Part shown: positions 1-13,064 of the stretch, one piece after another
How the letters are laid out: every line of letters starts with the position of its first letter
How positions within the stretch are numbered: position 1 is the first letter of the stretch
Assembly (NCBI RefSeq): GCF_000150275.1
Contig: NW_002060944.1
Location: forward strand, 5,219,080-5,283,079
Source: Trichoplax adhaerens
Taxonomy: Eukaryota > Placozoa > Uniplacotomia > Trichoplacea > Trichoplacidae
Direction: 5' to 3'
Length of the DNA stretch: 64,000 bases
The notes under the pieces: generated by a model
Seen by the model: only the letters and a program-made list of their open reading frames with translations
The model's database searches: none
Told to the model about the DNA's origin: nothing
Position numbers and translations under genes: made by a program

Positions 1-22
1 TAGTGTACAGTACGGTAGTATA

Positions 23-803
23 ACTAGACACAGGACAGAGGACTGTACAGACGGCTGAGCAGTCAGACAGACGGACTCTCCGGAGCCAATATGGAAAAAT
101 GATTACTTAGTATGGGATCTTTCATGTCTAGTTTCTAAATGACTTGGTGCTCATTTCAATAGTGTCTATGATCTTATATGACTGTTTTCAAGCCGAATTA
201 TAGTAGCAGACAATACTAGACACTGGACAGAGGACTGTACAGACGGCTGAGCAGTCAGACAGACGGACTTTCCGGAGCCAATATGGAAAAACGATTACTT
301 AGTATGGGATCTTTTATGTCTAGTTTCTAAATGACTTGGTGCTCATTTCAATGGTGTCTATGATCGATCTTATATGACTGTTTTCAAGCCGTATTATAGT
401 AGCAGACAATACTAGACACTGGACAGAGGACTGTACAGACGGCTGAGCAGTCAGACAGACGGACTTTCCGGAGCCAATATGGAAAAACGATTACTTAGTA
501 TGGGATCTTTTATGTCTAGTTTCTAAATGACTTGGTGCTCATTTCAATGGTGTCTATGATCGATCTTATACAGTATAACTGTTTTCAAGCCGTATTATAG
601 TAGCAGACAATACTAGACACTGGACAGAGGACTGTACAGACGACTGAGCAGTCAGACAGACGGACTTTCCGGAGCCAATATGGAAAAACGATTACTTAGT
701 ATGGGATCTTTTATGTCTAGTTTCTAAATGACTGGGTTTCATTTCAATAGTGTCTATGATCTTATATGACTGTTTTCAAGCCAAATTATAGTAGCAGACA
801 ATA
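23..803. repeat. Four-copy ~195-bp tandem array
   Basis: Four head-to-tail units begin at about 23, 215, 411 and 612, each opening with ACTAGACACTGGACAGAGG and ending near AGCAGACAAT. The spacings are 192, 196, 201 and about 192 bp. Copies differ by few substitutions and by small insertions such as an extra GATC or ACAG around the TCTATGATC segment, so the array is fairly young. No unit carries a conserved reading frame. The first unit may continue to the left of the window. Confidence 0.93.
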
Positions 804-839
804 AGGTTCAATGTAATATTACTTAATTGAGAAAATATC

Positions 840-2440
840 GGTCAATTTCAAATCGACCGTCTGCATACTAAAGTATTGTACTGTACTGCCATAACCAAGT
901 AAGTCGGAAAATGTCTGTCCATCCAAGAGTGATGGTACAGTACTTCTTCCTCTCTATTTTCACCTGATGTACTGTTCAGTGTACCGTACTCTACATTGTA
1001 CATGTACAATGTGTATCAAAGTATTTTGCCACTTTGAAAAGCATCAACCAGTGATCTTAATAAGCAAATACTGATTAAGAGTTGTTACATTCCATAGCAT
1101 TTAGATCTTTCAGAATCTCTCCATCAACCTAATATATCATTCTAATATAGCTTTACTGTATTTTTAAAGAAAAATATTGCCCGAAAGTGACAAAATGTTA
1201 TGGTACACACTGTACAGTATTTCTTATCCAAAAACATTCAAGTAATGGAACCTTTTTCAGGTCTAATCAAAGGTGTTGGAACTCTAGTTGGAAGACTTTT
1301 AGCGAAGTATGACGGACGGATACATCCAGTACATCGTCATGCGCATATACTGTCCTGTACTGTACAGTACTATACTGTACACACTCAGTACAGTACACAG
1401 TGTACAGTGTACAGTACAGTAGAGAGCACGGAGAACGAATGCACTTGAGCAGTTACTGTACTGTACTGTATGCATGGACAATTGGACATCAAGGACATTA
1501 ATCGTGGACGTGTATCGTTTCAGATATACGGTTGACTTGAGATGACCAGCAAAATAGTTTTAGTAGACTAAATCGACTGTATCGAGCCTCTATTCTTTTT
1601 ACTGAACTGGAATCAGCTAACGATGACAAATGTACATTGTACAGTACCCCAATTTTGGACTCCGGATACAGTACCCGTTTCAGTATGAACTACTGGAAGT
1701 GTCAGCGTACTCGTCTATTGATAGAGATCTCTATGGTTACAACTAGACATTCAGTCATTGATAGTATTTATATTTTTATTTACAATGTACTGTACAGTGT
1801 ACAGTGTACAGTGTACAGTACAGCAAGGCCGAGGCATACTGTACAGTACTGTACAGTACAATAGTCACCTTGACTTGTCAAGTAACATATTGCCATCAGG
1901 CCCATCACATTCCATGGAAATTCGTACTTCGACACAGTAGCAGCAGCTATATCTGCATAGTCGTTATCCTTTTGTCATAAAACACCAATCCGGAGTTCGA
2001 AGTGATATTTGACTTCCCTGCAATAGACTGCTATGTATCTTACCTACTACTAATAGTTGTTATTATTATAATTCATTATAATTCATCGGTAATGCATACT
2101 CGAAATGTACTCGCAGGTCAGGATCGGGAATATGGCTATAGCAGCTAAAATCTCGTCAATAAACTGCAATTAAAATATATATACTATAAACCCAGGACAA
2201 ATTTCCTTCATCCACCTGAATCAGAATCATACAGTACATCATGATTGATGTGCTATCGAGGACTATTTTTGACTCGTGTCTTTTAATTCATTTTCCAGTT
2301 TAAGGTGTGAGAAAGCAGCAGCTAGTACAGTAGCTCATTAGTGCTTAATGCGATAGCTGGTAGCTATAGATTATAGTGTACCTTCATTTTAATGTATATA
2401 TATAACATATATATACAGTACAGTACAGTATTATTATTGC
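840..2440. repeat. Clusters of GTACAGT/ACTGTAC repeats
   Basis: Short self-complementary words built on GTAC and ACTGTACAGT are packed at about 865-1010, 1330-1480, 1635-1660, 1785-1862 and 2415-2432. Reading frames that cross them on both strands give the same Tyr/Ser/Thr/Val/Gln/Cys-rich nonsense, so I treat them as non-coding low-complexity DNA. Similar islands recur at 28.87 kb and 30.3-30.5 kb. The stretch between islands holds nothing I can recognise. Confidence 0.8.
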
Positions 2441-4678
2441 ATTTTTGATTATTATTTTAATTTTATTTTTAATTTTTGGGGGGATAAAAAAGAGTGCATT
2501 CTGTGATCACACAGTATATAACAATATCGCAGAGATCATCGTTATGTGTTGGAATTGTGTCGTTGAAGCCAACATTAGTAAGGTCGAAATTCGATACTGT
2601 TATGTACACGTAGTAGCGTTTCATGTCGGAAAGTTGATCAGTAACGGATTCCGGATCGACCGCTAGGCCACGTAAGCGATGAAAATTATGACAGAAATAA
2701 TGAACCATCGACAGTGATCAATCAGGGCTTTTTACTATTGTGATCGATACAGTCCACAGTCAAGAGCAACACTACGCATAGTAGAAGGATAAATCCGCGT
2801 TTAACGCATGGGTCTTCAGCTTTCCTCGGCTAAAAGAGGTGAAAGGTTATTCAGGGGCTACCTTTAATTATGCCAACAGCATGTATTTATATATATTTGG
2901 AAAAGCAGCTTGTTAGTATTAAATTACAATGCTTATGTATTATACGAAGAACAATAGTGTCCTGAATGAAGTTCCAAAGTTCACCATGTCCTTTTAGAAT
3001 CATCCAAAATGTCTTACACGGAAGCGTACAAGGGATACGTGCAAAATAACATCGCAAACCTCAATCAGCTGTAATACTATGTCAACCATGGCTGTTTACC
3101 GTTGCACCTTCGACATATGTTTGGACCAGGTTGGTAGAATATTTTACTCACAGCATCCATCATGGCATGGAGCATTGTACTTAGAATGCATAAATTACCA
3201 TAACAATAGCTCGTATAATAACGGTATGACCAAGAATAGAAGGTCAAAATTTATTTTAAGACTTTATAAACTTTGTCTATTTTATATTTTAATTTCACTC
3301 AAATTCTCATTTTACTGTTGGTGTGTACTGCCTGTACCAGCATTATATATAGCTCGTCAGATTGATAAAATTGTGGCATTTAGGATTTTCAGTGGCATCG
3401 ATTGCAGTTACTGGCGTGCTCCTTACCAAGTGTAAGTTAATATTGATTCTCCAGCTTTACCTTTCCTCTACCTTGTTTCGATCAATGTTAACGGTGTCAA
3501 GTTTATCAATATCATGACCTGAATTTCAACATAATGGAACTGATTGTTTTTTTAACGTTTGATGTGATTTATTAATACAACCACTAGTGATAGAACCTAT
3601 AGTGGTAAAATGAGGGGATATTTAGTACCGGAGACATATACTACTGTATATTTGAAAAGCTTATCGAATTAGGTTACATTATGACTGGCCTTCTAAAATG
3701 AATGGTACATGACATCGATAGTCTTGTATTAGCTTTGCATTTGTTTTTTTTTCTTTTTCCACTTTCAGTGATTATTTCTATCATTGTGCGATACTCTGCT
3801 AGCTACACGCGATAATGACGATAAATTCGCACGTAAGCCTAAAAGGTTCGAGCGAGCCTAGGCTCGGTGACTCCAGGCTACTAATGTGCAATATTGCTAA
3901 TTCACGCTTTTCGTGAATGATACGTAAGGGATAAAAAAAGGAAATCTTACATTTCTTTATCGCAGAGGAGAGTGGATGTTATCCAGTTTTTGAGCACTAT
4001 AATAGAGGCCCAATTTTCGCAGCATATATGAACACGAACATCTTTGGTTTCGCCAACTTTATATCAGCTTTACTGAACGCGCTGCTATCGTGGTGCACTC
4101 ATTATGGTTCATTCTGCTGTCGAATTTCTATTCAATTCAAGAGGACGAGGGGAAAGATACCTTAAGATTTGGCAGTCACACTTGTGTCCCTTATATTGAG
4201 CATCTTCAGGGCGAGGTTCATCTAGGTAATATACGTATATCGCCGTCGGCCTTTAAAGCAACATATTTAATGTATCATATCAACAAGGCCATCGTGAATG
4301 CTTTGAGCTTGATGATTCTGGACTTTATTTGTTAATTCGATATTGCACAGTTTCAATTTCACAGACATGACTTTTTATTCGTTCATCTACTGCATCGTAG
4401 GAATAGCCATTAAAATGCTAAAATGTTTAATGCAACGATGCTTTCTAACTTTACTTGCTTGGCCCATTTTGCTATCGATGCTTGACATAAAAAAAAAACT
4501 TGAATAATATAATTATTATGGGTTAAAAGGTCATTAATAACTAATTTAATCAAAGGTCTATTAGATCAATGCTGATTCGGTCTGTCATTTCTCTCAGTTC
4601 AAATTCATTATAGCACAGTACTAGAAAGCTGGTACATTGCAGTAGTACAACTATTTTGATACATTACATTAATTAATT
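2441..4678. other. Unassigned stretch with weak coding hints
   Basis: No gene is recognised. There are three hints of exons on the + strand. A short frame from ATG at 3009 (MSYTEAYKGYVQNN) runs 21 codons to a GTAATA donor-like site near 3072. A small AG..GT-bounded block lies around 3392-3432 (GIDCSYWRAPYQ). A frame opens after TATCGCAG near 3965 (ESGCYPVFEHYNRGP) and stays open for about 65 codons with hydrophobic stretches. I could not join these in phase and recognise no family. This could be a decayed gene, a poorly resolved real one, or chance. Confidence 0.3.
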
Positions 4679-4681
4679 TTA

Positions 4682-4758
4682 GGGGAATTTTCTGAATTGT
4701 CATTGATTGTGATAGTAATAACAGAAATGTCAATCAATGATAATTCAGAAAATTCCCC
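4682..4758. mobile_element. Short MITE with near-perfect terminal inverted repeats
   Basis: The 77-bp element opens with GGGGAATTTTCTGAATTG and closes with the complementary CAGAAAATTCCCC. The arms of about 28 bases differ at one position and flank a ~21-base loop. TTA sits directly on both sides (4679-4681 and 4759-4761), as expected of a 3-bp target-site duplication. TTA/TAA duplications are typical of PIF/Harbinger elements, so a non-autonomous Harbinger-type MITE is the likeliest reading. It encodes no protein. Confidence 0.65.
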
Positions 4759-4761
4759 TTA

Positions 4762-7218
4762 GTTTTATCATGAGAGGATAGTCTGGGCCGGTATACCGGC
4801 GCACATTAACATTCAATAATAAACATAGCGATGCTGACCTTGCCACTGCATTTCATTGCATGTGTTATACTATGCGATCCCTTACGAATTTTCGATAATG
4901 CAATGTTTTGGATCAATTTTGTAAAAATTGTTCCAAAATGCATAGTTATCATACATACGTTCGAAGTAAAGTCCATAATAATGATTGGTATTTTGTAGGC
5001 ATTTTATTCATAATTTTTACCATTCAGATATATCAAATGAAAGGGATCGCATTGCAAGCATGGGCTGGCAGTCTGGCACATGCGGAATATGATACGTGAT
5101 TAGGCCTCGCATAGCCCATCCCAGTACAGTGATCTCAAAGTAAATAAATACGTCTACAAAACATGATAGTTTTTAGCTTACGTCAATAGATCAATTCTGT
5201 TTCCAGTGGGTATAGACTATAGACAATAGCTTACTGTATCTTAATCCTATAAGCGATTACGGAATTTAATAGCTATAGTAATGCAAAAGTTGTCAAATTT
5301 CTACTCTACTGACAGACAGTACTAGCACTGGAACTTACCCAACAGTCTTATTATCTGAATGTTCTTGTAGACTGAATTAGAGAAACGAGCTAAAAAATTC
5401 CTTTTTTAGTCTACATATGCAAATGATCTGAATGTTCTACCATAAGTAAAGCAAATTTACAGTGGCTTTATTGGTTATTTATTTCAGCCATGATCTTGCT
5501 AGAATTTCCAAGTGGTAGTATTTTATTAACTTGTGTACGGGAAATGGTCATTGCTTTGAGTAGTTTCAATACAAGTATGAGTAAGCAAAGATTAACATGA
5601 CCCACCCACTAAAAGTTCAAGAATTAGCTGAAAATTTCAACAACGCAAGTGCGATATCTGCGTTAGAATTGTACGTAGCATAATCATCTGCTAGTGATCG
5701 GTATACAGCAATATCTCAAAGGCTACACCCAAATATATGAACATTGTCAAAACAGGAATTAAGTTGTTCTCGTAACGGATCTAGAACTTAATTTATTGAT
5801 GTTCTATAATGACCTTGATTAATGTATAGCCGGTAATTCGTTGTAGTTATCAATACTGCAGTATAAAATAGAACCATTCATTGACTATGGTTTTGAAATG
5901 ACGTTCGTAGACAATTACAGCTCGAGGGTATCAATATGATTATTTGAATCCATCTAATTGCATGTGTATTTGTTCATATATACATAAGCAAGACGTCACA
6001 TTACCCAGCATGATACTTTTCAAATTACAACGTATAATAGTCAAGACATGAAATGTTATGCTGCAAGTATTCTCTATTTTCATGTTAAACTAGCTGACTA
6101 GAAATAATGTCTACAAGCATTGTTGTATACGTAATATATTTGTATTCCATTATTAGGTATTCTATCTTGCACTTTTCTATTCTAAAGATTAAATCGAATA
6201 GACACTAATAAAAGCTCTCCTCTAAGTTATAGGATGATAAGAGTGATGGAATGATACAAACAATTGAATGACTAAACTAAATAATTTCTCTCTGTTAATG
6301 ACTAAATGGGCTGAAATAATTAGAATCTGATGTAGCACTAATTATAACATAATATCAATTGACGCTATACTACCATAGAATTTTAAACGGATTTAATGTA
6401 GTTGATATCTCACACAAGAGCTTAATATCAAATCTAACCGAGAAATTCCGTAATTCCTGCTCCATAAATAATAAAATGGCAGTTTTGTATTCTCTAACGA
6501 AATGCAAATTTTAGAATTACAATCCTGAAATTATCTATCAGGAGTAATGACCTTGAATTTATCAATGAATAACTGATGTATAATCTAAGAAAGGTCTAAG
6601 ATAATTATAACAACTACCTTCAAAAAATCAGTATTTACTTGGTGTTATTTACGTATCAATTATTCATTACGGGTTAATCAATTGTCCAATATTAAATATG
6701 TATTGTAAAATGCTAAAGGATTTATTGAATGCACATGTTTGGCCTGTAAAAATTTAAAATGAGTGACGAAAATAACTTGGATTGATGGCACTTAATTTAG
6801 AGTCAAACTAAATATAAATTCATTAAGTTAAGTCGATACAGCGTCTATTATGTTGATAACTTCTACCTTCTGATCTGTCCCAACTTAATCCAATCCTGTC
6901 ACATCCTATAATCAACTTTCTAAAGTAGCAATTCCAAAATAGCTAATTCTATAAAAGCACTTAACAACCCGATCGTAATGTTTTGTATTAATAATGTTTA
7001 TGATCTTAAGATGCTTACATGGAGTTAGAATTCACTCAGAAACTATAGACAAAATATATTTACTACTATTTCTGTAGCATTTAGAAGATTCCTTAGATAT
7101 TTTTACTACTATGTATAGGTTGCTGCAGAGGATTAACGTTACTGCTGCAAGTTCACTACACTGATAGCTAATCATATTTATAAATTTCCTCTGATAGGCA
7201 TTTTAATAGTATAACATC
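4762..7218. other. Intergenic DNA upstream of the acyltransferase gene
   Basis: This is AT-rich sequence with no convincing exon, RNA gene or repeat array. The 3' end must hold the promoter and 5' untranslated region of the gene that starts at 7219. I see no unambiguous TATA box or initiator. Confidence 0.5.
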
Positions 7219-10200
7219 ATGGCTGAAACTTCTTTCCAGTATCAAGATTCCTTACCACACTTGCCTGTACCGAAATTACAAGACACGTTACAGAGGTACT
7301 TGAGATCAGTACAAGCCATCGTTAGTGATGATCAGTATAGCAAAACCAAAGAAATCGTTGAAGAATTTGGAAAATCAGGCGGGTTAGGTGAAAAATTGAC
7401 CCAAAAATTGAAAGAAAGAGCAAAGACTCACGATAATTGGGTGAGCAACATCACCATAGTTGCTACCATAACTAATAGCCATAGACCTAAATAATGTTAA
7501 TATTGCTATATTATAGAACAATTGACCTAAAAGTCGAGCGTACTAATGAATTACTTAAAATTAAAAAGAGTTAATAAATAACCACTTCTACTGCAAAATT
7601 GCTCGTAATAAAATTTATACGATTTTTTAATATTAATCTAGGTAGATGATTTTTGGATACGATATGCATATTTGTCCGTTAGAGAACCTCTAATGATAAA
7701 ATGTTCGCCAGTGCTTTCCATAATTTATCGACCAGTTCAGACTGTAGATGAGCAATTAAGGTAAATAAGAGAACGAAAAGCGTTCTTTGCTATTTACTGT
7801 TTTCTAATTGTAGCTACGCGCATATTATAATTATAATCAATTTAAATAAGTAAATATCTTTCAATTAACATGAAGCGAATGAAAAGTTTAGTTTGTATTG
7901 TAAATTTTACATTTTAGCAAAGTGATGCATACGGTAATGTATTAGTCGTACATGCTATTAATGATGTAGTGCATTAGTCATAGATGCAATTTGTTCTATG
8001 ATATACTATAATGTAGTATATGCAGATTTTTATTGAGAAAGTTAGAATATAATGTAGTGAATATATCATAACATGTAAATGTAACATAGCTAAATATATG
8101 AATCCTAGAAGATTCACTAACTTGAATATTATACTACTTGTAGTAAACTTCGAGTACTTTCAAGGAATCTGTAAAACCATTATAATTCATATTACTACAA
8201 TCTACTCACGACGTATTTTGTATATTTCACCTGTAGAATAGATGACACATATTACAATGTTAATATACTGACATTTATTAACTAGGCTTGCAGCCAAAGT
8301 TCTTTTTGGAATACTGCAACATAACCACGCAATTCAATCGTAAGTTATTAATACTTGACTATAGATGCTAAAACAAGCTAAATTGTCCCTTCTCATTATT
8401 TATTAATTGAAATTTATATGGATACCTAGCGTACAGTTACAAATCAGTAGATAAATTTACATTAATAATAATAAGATACAATAAATAGTATTTTAAATAA
8501 GTGTATGCAAATACTAATGGTAGCGTTTTAAATTTAGGGAAACATTACCAGTTGATAAAGTTGCCGGCCGTGCTATATGTATGAGCCAATATAAGAAAAT
8601 TTTTAATGGCTATCGTATTCCGGGAGAGAAATTGGACTCCGCTGCAACGTTTACCGCCGAAAATCCACAACCATCAAATTTGATTGTTGCTTACAAGGAT
8701 CAGGTAGAATAGTAGAATATTTTAACCGATAGTTTAACATTTCAAGAACTACGCTTTATTCTCCAACAGATACAATTTTATTTGTTCACATATCAGATTT
8801 TTCGTTTTATATGGCATATAAACGAATTAATATCTAATTTTATTGAAATGTTTGTCCGCGCGCTACAAAATAGTTTTTCAGCGTTGACGTTATTAAAGAC
8901 GGCAAGTTTCTTACGGTAGCAGATATTTATGGGATATTTAAAGAAATTACCGAGAAACACCAAGATAGAGGAAAAGGTGTAGGCGTTTTTACTGCTATCA
9001 ATCGTGATTCGTGTTTCGAAGCTTATACTGAATTAATGAAAGGTAACGGTTTATTTCTGACATACATTATATATGTTTTCTATAATAATAATATTCGTTT
9101 CTTATAAAAGCCCTAGCTGTGCTTTAAGTGAAGTATTATGCTTATTAACTATTTTTGATACAGATAAGACGAATGCCAATAATCTGGAGAAGATTATCAA
9201 AAGCCTTTTTGTTCTAGCTATCGAATCTCATGAATTGGGCGCAGAAACAGATGACGGAAATCAAATCAAAGCTAAGAAGCCGATATCAACAATTTGTAAA
9301 CAGTTACTTACGGGCTGTGGCATAGAAGGCGACGCTTGTAACAGGTGGTACGATAAAAGGCTACAGGTAAATAAAGCCCTAGTAACCAGCTGTTGGTTAT
9401 ATTGTTCACAGTGAAATCAGATAGCTATTTTTGTTTAAATTTAATAGATCACAGTTGGAATTGATGGATCTGTTACACTTATCGGAGAACATTCCGCAAT
9501 TGATGGTACTGCAGTTCTTGAGTTGTGCAAACAAATCATACAGACGTCGTAAGTTTATGTTACGCCTTTATTGTAGTAAAGTAGTGAGAGGTAGTTAAAC
9601 TTGAATAATTCTTTGGCGCCAAAAAATTAAGGATAATGTTAATTAAATAGGGAATCATTGCATTATATGATGAATTTATTATGCTACTGGATAGAGATAA
9701 TAATGTATATTTGTTGAGTTGCAGATTTATAATTTTACTATATTTCGTGCTTGCTTTAATAATCACTAATTAATTACATGCATTTAGTCAAGGGACTGTC
9801 TATGGTAATAGTAACAACCAAAATTTTGTTTCATCTGAATTATTTCATAGCATATACAGTATTTATATGATAAATTAGTACTTAAGTTCGAAGCTTTATG
9901 GCAACCGTGCAATAAAAATAATTTTAAAAACTTTTAGAGGTTGTCCCGATAATGATTTAAAACCGACAGAGCTACCATCTATACAAAAGTTAGAATGGAA
10001 TCTCAACGAGAATCTAGAAAATCGAATCCGGAAAGGAAAAGTAGAAGCTGCTTCGTGAGTATTATTACTTCTCTGTTAACAGTGGATGACACATAGCTAA
10101 ATCCTTTGATAAAGATGTGGCCATGAGAAATTGAGTAATGGTGTTTTCAATTTTTGTTCGTTATGATTAGCACTATCAATGATATCAGCGTCGAGATTTT

Positions 10201-11326
10201 AAAATGGGAAGAATATGGCAAAGAATTTATTAAATCGCAGAAAATGAGCCCTGACAGTTTTATGCAAATATTATTTCAAGTTGCATACTACAAGTAAGTG
10301 TACCTGCCCGATTATTGTTTACTCCAACATAAGTGTATTAGAAAGATTATATTGTAGGATTGTATTGACTGAGGTAAGTTTGATACAGAGTTCACAAAGA
10401 AATAGCATCGCAGTACGAAAGCGGAGCAACCAAATTATTTCTACTTGGAAGAACAGAAGTTATTCGGTCAACGTCTGTAGAATCTGTGGAATTTATTAAC
10501 GCATTTCTATCAGATTCTGTCTCGGTTAGTGGCTATATTTTAAGTAAATAGCTTATCTTTAAATAGGTTGCATAACAATGATGAACGGTTTCCAATGACA
10601 AGTTTTCCATTGTAACAGAATGATCAGAAGAAAGCGCTTTTTAGGAAGGCGGTAGAAGTGCACAAAAAATATGCCTTACAGGTACCATACTTTTTGCGGT
10701 TTTTATCAAACTAAGTTAACTCTATTATGCTAATGAATATAGTCCGTATGCAAGCTCGATACCTTACTTGTAATACCATAATGATATTTTTCTATATCAA
10801 ATTTATACTTAGCGTTTGCTTTATAGTCGAGCAATTATTGTTTTGCTAATTTAGGCTAGTATGGGTCAAGGCTGGGATCGCCACCTGTTTGGAATGAAGA
10901 TTTGGGCGTTAGAAAATGGAATGGAGACACCAGCAATATTTAGTGACCCCACTTACAATACTCTAAGCCAATTTAAGCTTTCAACTAGTCAAGTAAGTAC
11001 GGTTTAAATACGTAAATGCCTACATAAAATTTCCCTGCTCAATTGCTTTTATTCTTTCCAAGGTAGTTGTTACTCATATTCTCTAATGTGCTTTGTTATC
11101 TATCATTTATTGTTGATATGTACAGGTAACGCTTCCAACAGATACTTCAGTGGCATGTTTTGCACCAGTCGTTGAGGATGGTTATGGTATATCTTACAAT
11201 ATTAGTTCCAATTTTTTCATTGTCTCAGTTACATCTTTTAACTCTTGTTCAAAAACAAGCGCTACCGAATTCTATAATGCGCTAATACAAACTCTGAATG
11301 GCATTAAGCTACTATTGGAAAGTTAA
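7219..11326 (+). CDS. CROT: Carnitine O-octanoyltransferase-like enzyme, 13 exons
   Basis: The product should transfer medium- or short-chain acyl groups between CoA and carnitine. I read 13 phase-consistent exons: 7219-7440, 7642-7760, 8286-8339, 8538-8703, 8874-9042, 9164-9366, 9448-9548, 9938-10054, 10171-10293, 10389-10524, 10619-10681, 10855-10992 and 11126-11326. Together they encode 603 residues, near the family's ~610. The N-terminus (FQYQDSLP.LPVP) resembles vertebrate CROT more than CRAT. The catalytic His lies in GEHSAIDG (exon 7). YESG and GRTEVIRS match the carnitine pocket. DRHL keeps the Arg that choline acetyltransferase replaces with Asn, and STSQ is present. The Met that limits CRAT to acetyl groups is Ala here. 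The C-terminus, LLLES, is not a peroxisomal PTS1 signal and there is no clear mitochondrial presequence, so location is open. CRAT-like activity cannot be excluded. Confidence 0.88.
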
Positions 11327-11382
11327 TTATGGACTGAATTTCGAACGGTACCGAGTAGTACCCATTTCCCTTTTAATCTAGA

Positions 11383-11388
11383 AATAAA
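11383..11388 (+). terminator. Polyadenylation signal AATAAA
   Basis: A canonical AATAAA lies 57 bases past the TAA of the carnitine acyltransferase gene. It is the first such hexamer downstream, so it is a plausible 3'-end signal. Confidence 0.5.
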
Positions 11389-13064
11389 ATCTAGCATAAA
11401 TGCCCAACAGAGATAAATGCAATGTCTATCAAGAGCTAATACTACTGATTATAATACGATCATCTGTCCTAAGTTTCTTATTTGTAATTAGATATAATAG
11501 ACACTTCAATTTTATGTTAGCTATCTGACGTATTGATTATGCAATAGATATATTACGCAAATTTATGGTCTACAGTATTAAAGTCATTGATCTTTTAATC
11601 TTAGCCCATTGTATTTCCACGTTTCAAATAGGTTAGAATAGATGATAGTCTCAGCATTTTGAAATAGCGGCATCTGATTTATTATGTTTTTGCTTGAAAG
11701 ATATTTGATCCGAAAATAGATTTGTAGAAATGTACGTAGCCATCTACATTAATACCGTATGTAATTATAGCACTGCTAATAGCACTGTAGCTGTATGATG
11801 GAATGACATATATGGAAGATTTTAGTATATCATTTATGTCTTCTGGGTATCTGGAGTAGTGACATGATAATCTGTATGTTAAATCGTTCTTTAGTTACGC
11901 TATGAATAAACAGGATGAGATTTCATAAGTTAACTTGATTTCCTCCTTCATGATTTATGGAAACTTCACTGTAGAGCCAATATAGCTTAAATAGGCATTT
12001 ATTAGGAGATACATTTGTATATTTAAAGGCTGAATGTCAATCTTTGTGTGCATAATATTTCTTCATATATAAGGAGTGACTTTAACAGTAGACAATTAAT
12101 TAATTATTATTACAATATAAATTTGATAAATTCGATATATAGTATCCAGAATAATATAGGTTACATTACTAAAGTGCATGTGATATGGTACATTTAAATT
12201 ACAGCAGTGATTATTTTGCTGTTTGATGGCTTACCGAGCAGAACATTGGAATGTTTGATAAAACGTAATTCTATTTTATGTTGAGAATTGAGGCGCTACT
12301 TTTGAGCAATTAGTAAGTGATAATTTGTTATTATAGTTTCCGGATTAATGAAATTAAATGGAACATGTATCTAAGTCCTAGATGTTGCATACAATACATT
12401 AGCATTTGCTTAATTACTGATATTTGCCTTCAACATCAAAATTCTAGCTGTAAAACAATTCCAAAATGAAAATAGTCTCATAAACGTAGGTAGTCTCTCA
12501 GATGATATTTAATTTAATCAAACATCATAAAAGTAATACATAGTACTTTTTTACTTGTTTCACATGGTACAGTTAAAGTAGGAAGATTATTTTAATAATC
12601 GGAATCGTAAAGATTATAGTTAGAAATGATAATAGTAATATAAATAACCTAAATTATAGTATATTACAAAATCCTTAGTATCGCAAAATATGCTGAATAA
12701 AGATAAACTTCATCATATTAACATACCCATCGCATCAAATTTTGAAAACTACTTTAATTTGAATACTGTACTGCTTATTCCACATCGTTATTAATACATA
12801 ACAATAATTATTTATATATGTATAGATAGATAATTAAATAGAATAATTATATAGGAATTAATGTCATCTATATTTGGCTTTTCAATAAAGTTTATATAAA
12901 TAAATTTATCAAAATTTATAGTATAATTATATGAAACTGAATAGAATAAATTATACATTTGTTCATTGAGTTCTGATTAATTTCTATAAATTATAGAAAG
13001 TAAACCATCTTAAAAAACTAATGGTTATAGCTTTATCTTCTCAAGCCCATCAGGAAATACTCAT
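11389..13064. other. Convergent intergenic spacer
   Basis: This AT-rich spacer separates the 3' ends of the acyltransferase gene (+) and the long acidic-protein gene (-). I see no exon, RNA gene or clear repeat. A/T-only runs are common between 12,780 and 12,980. Confidence 0.5.

Noticed and set aside
23-803. Repeat array considered as a CRISPR-like locus
   Set aside because: Units are ~195 bp and directly abutting, with no short repeat/unique spacer pattern, in an animal-type genome.
3840-3880. GGTTCGAGC resembling a tRNA B box
   Set aside because: No A box or cloverleaf partner at the proper distance; the sequence is part of a CGAGCCTAGGCTCG palindrome.
10357-10373. Short exon (IVLTE) between acyltransferase exons 9 and 10
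   Set aside because: Direct joining of 10293 to 10389 keeps phase and gives YYKVHKEIASQYES, which fits the family; the block is intronic.
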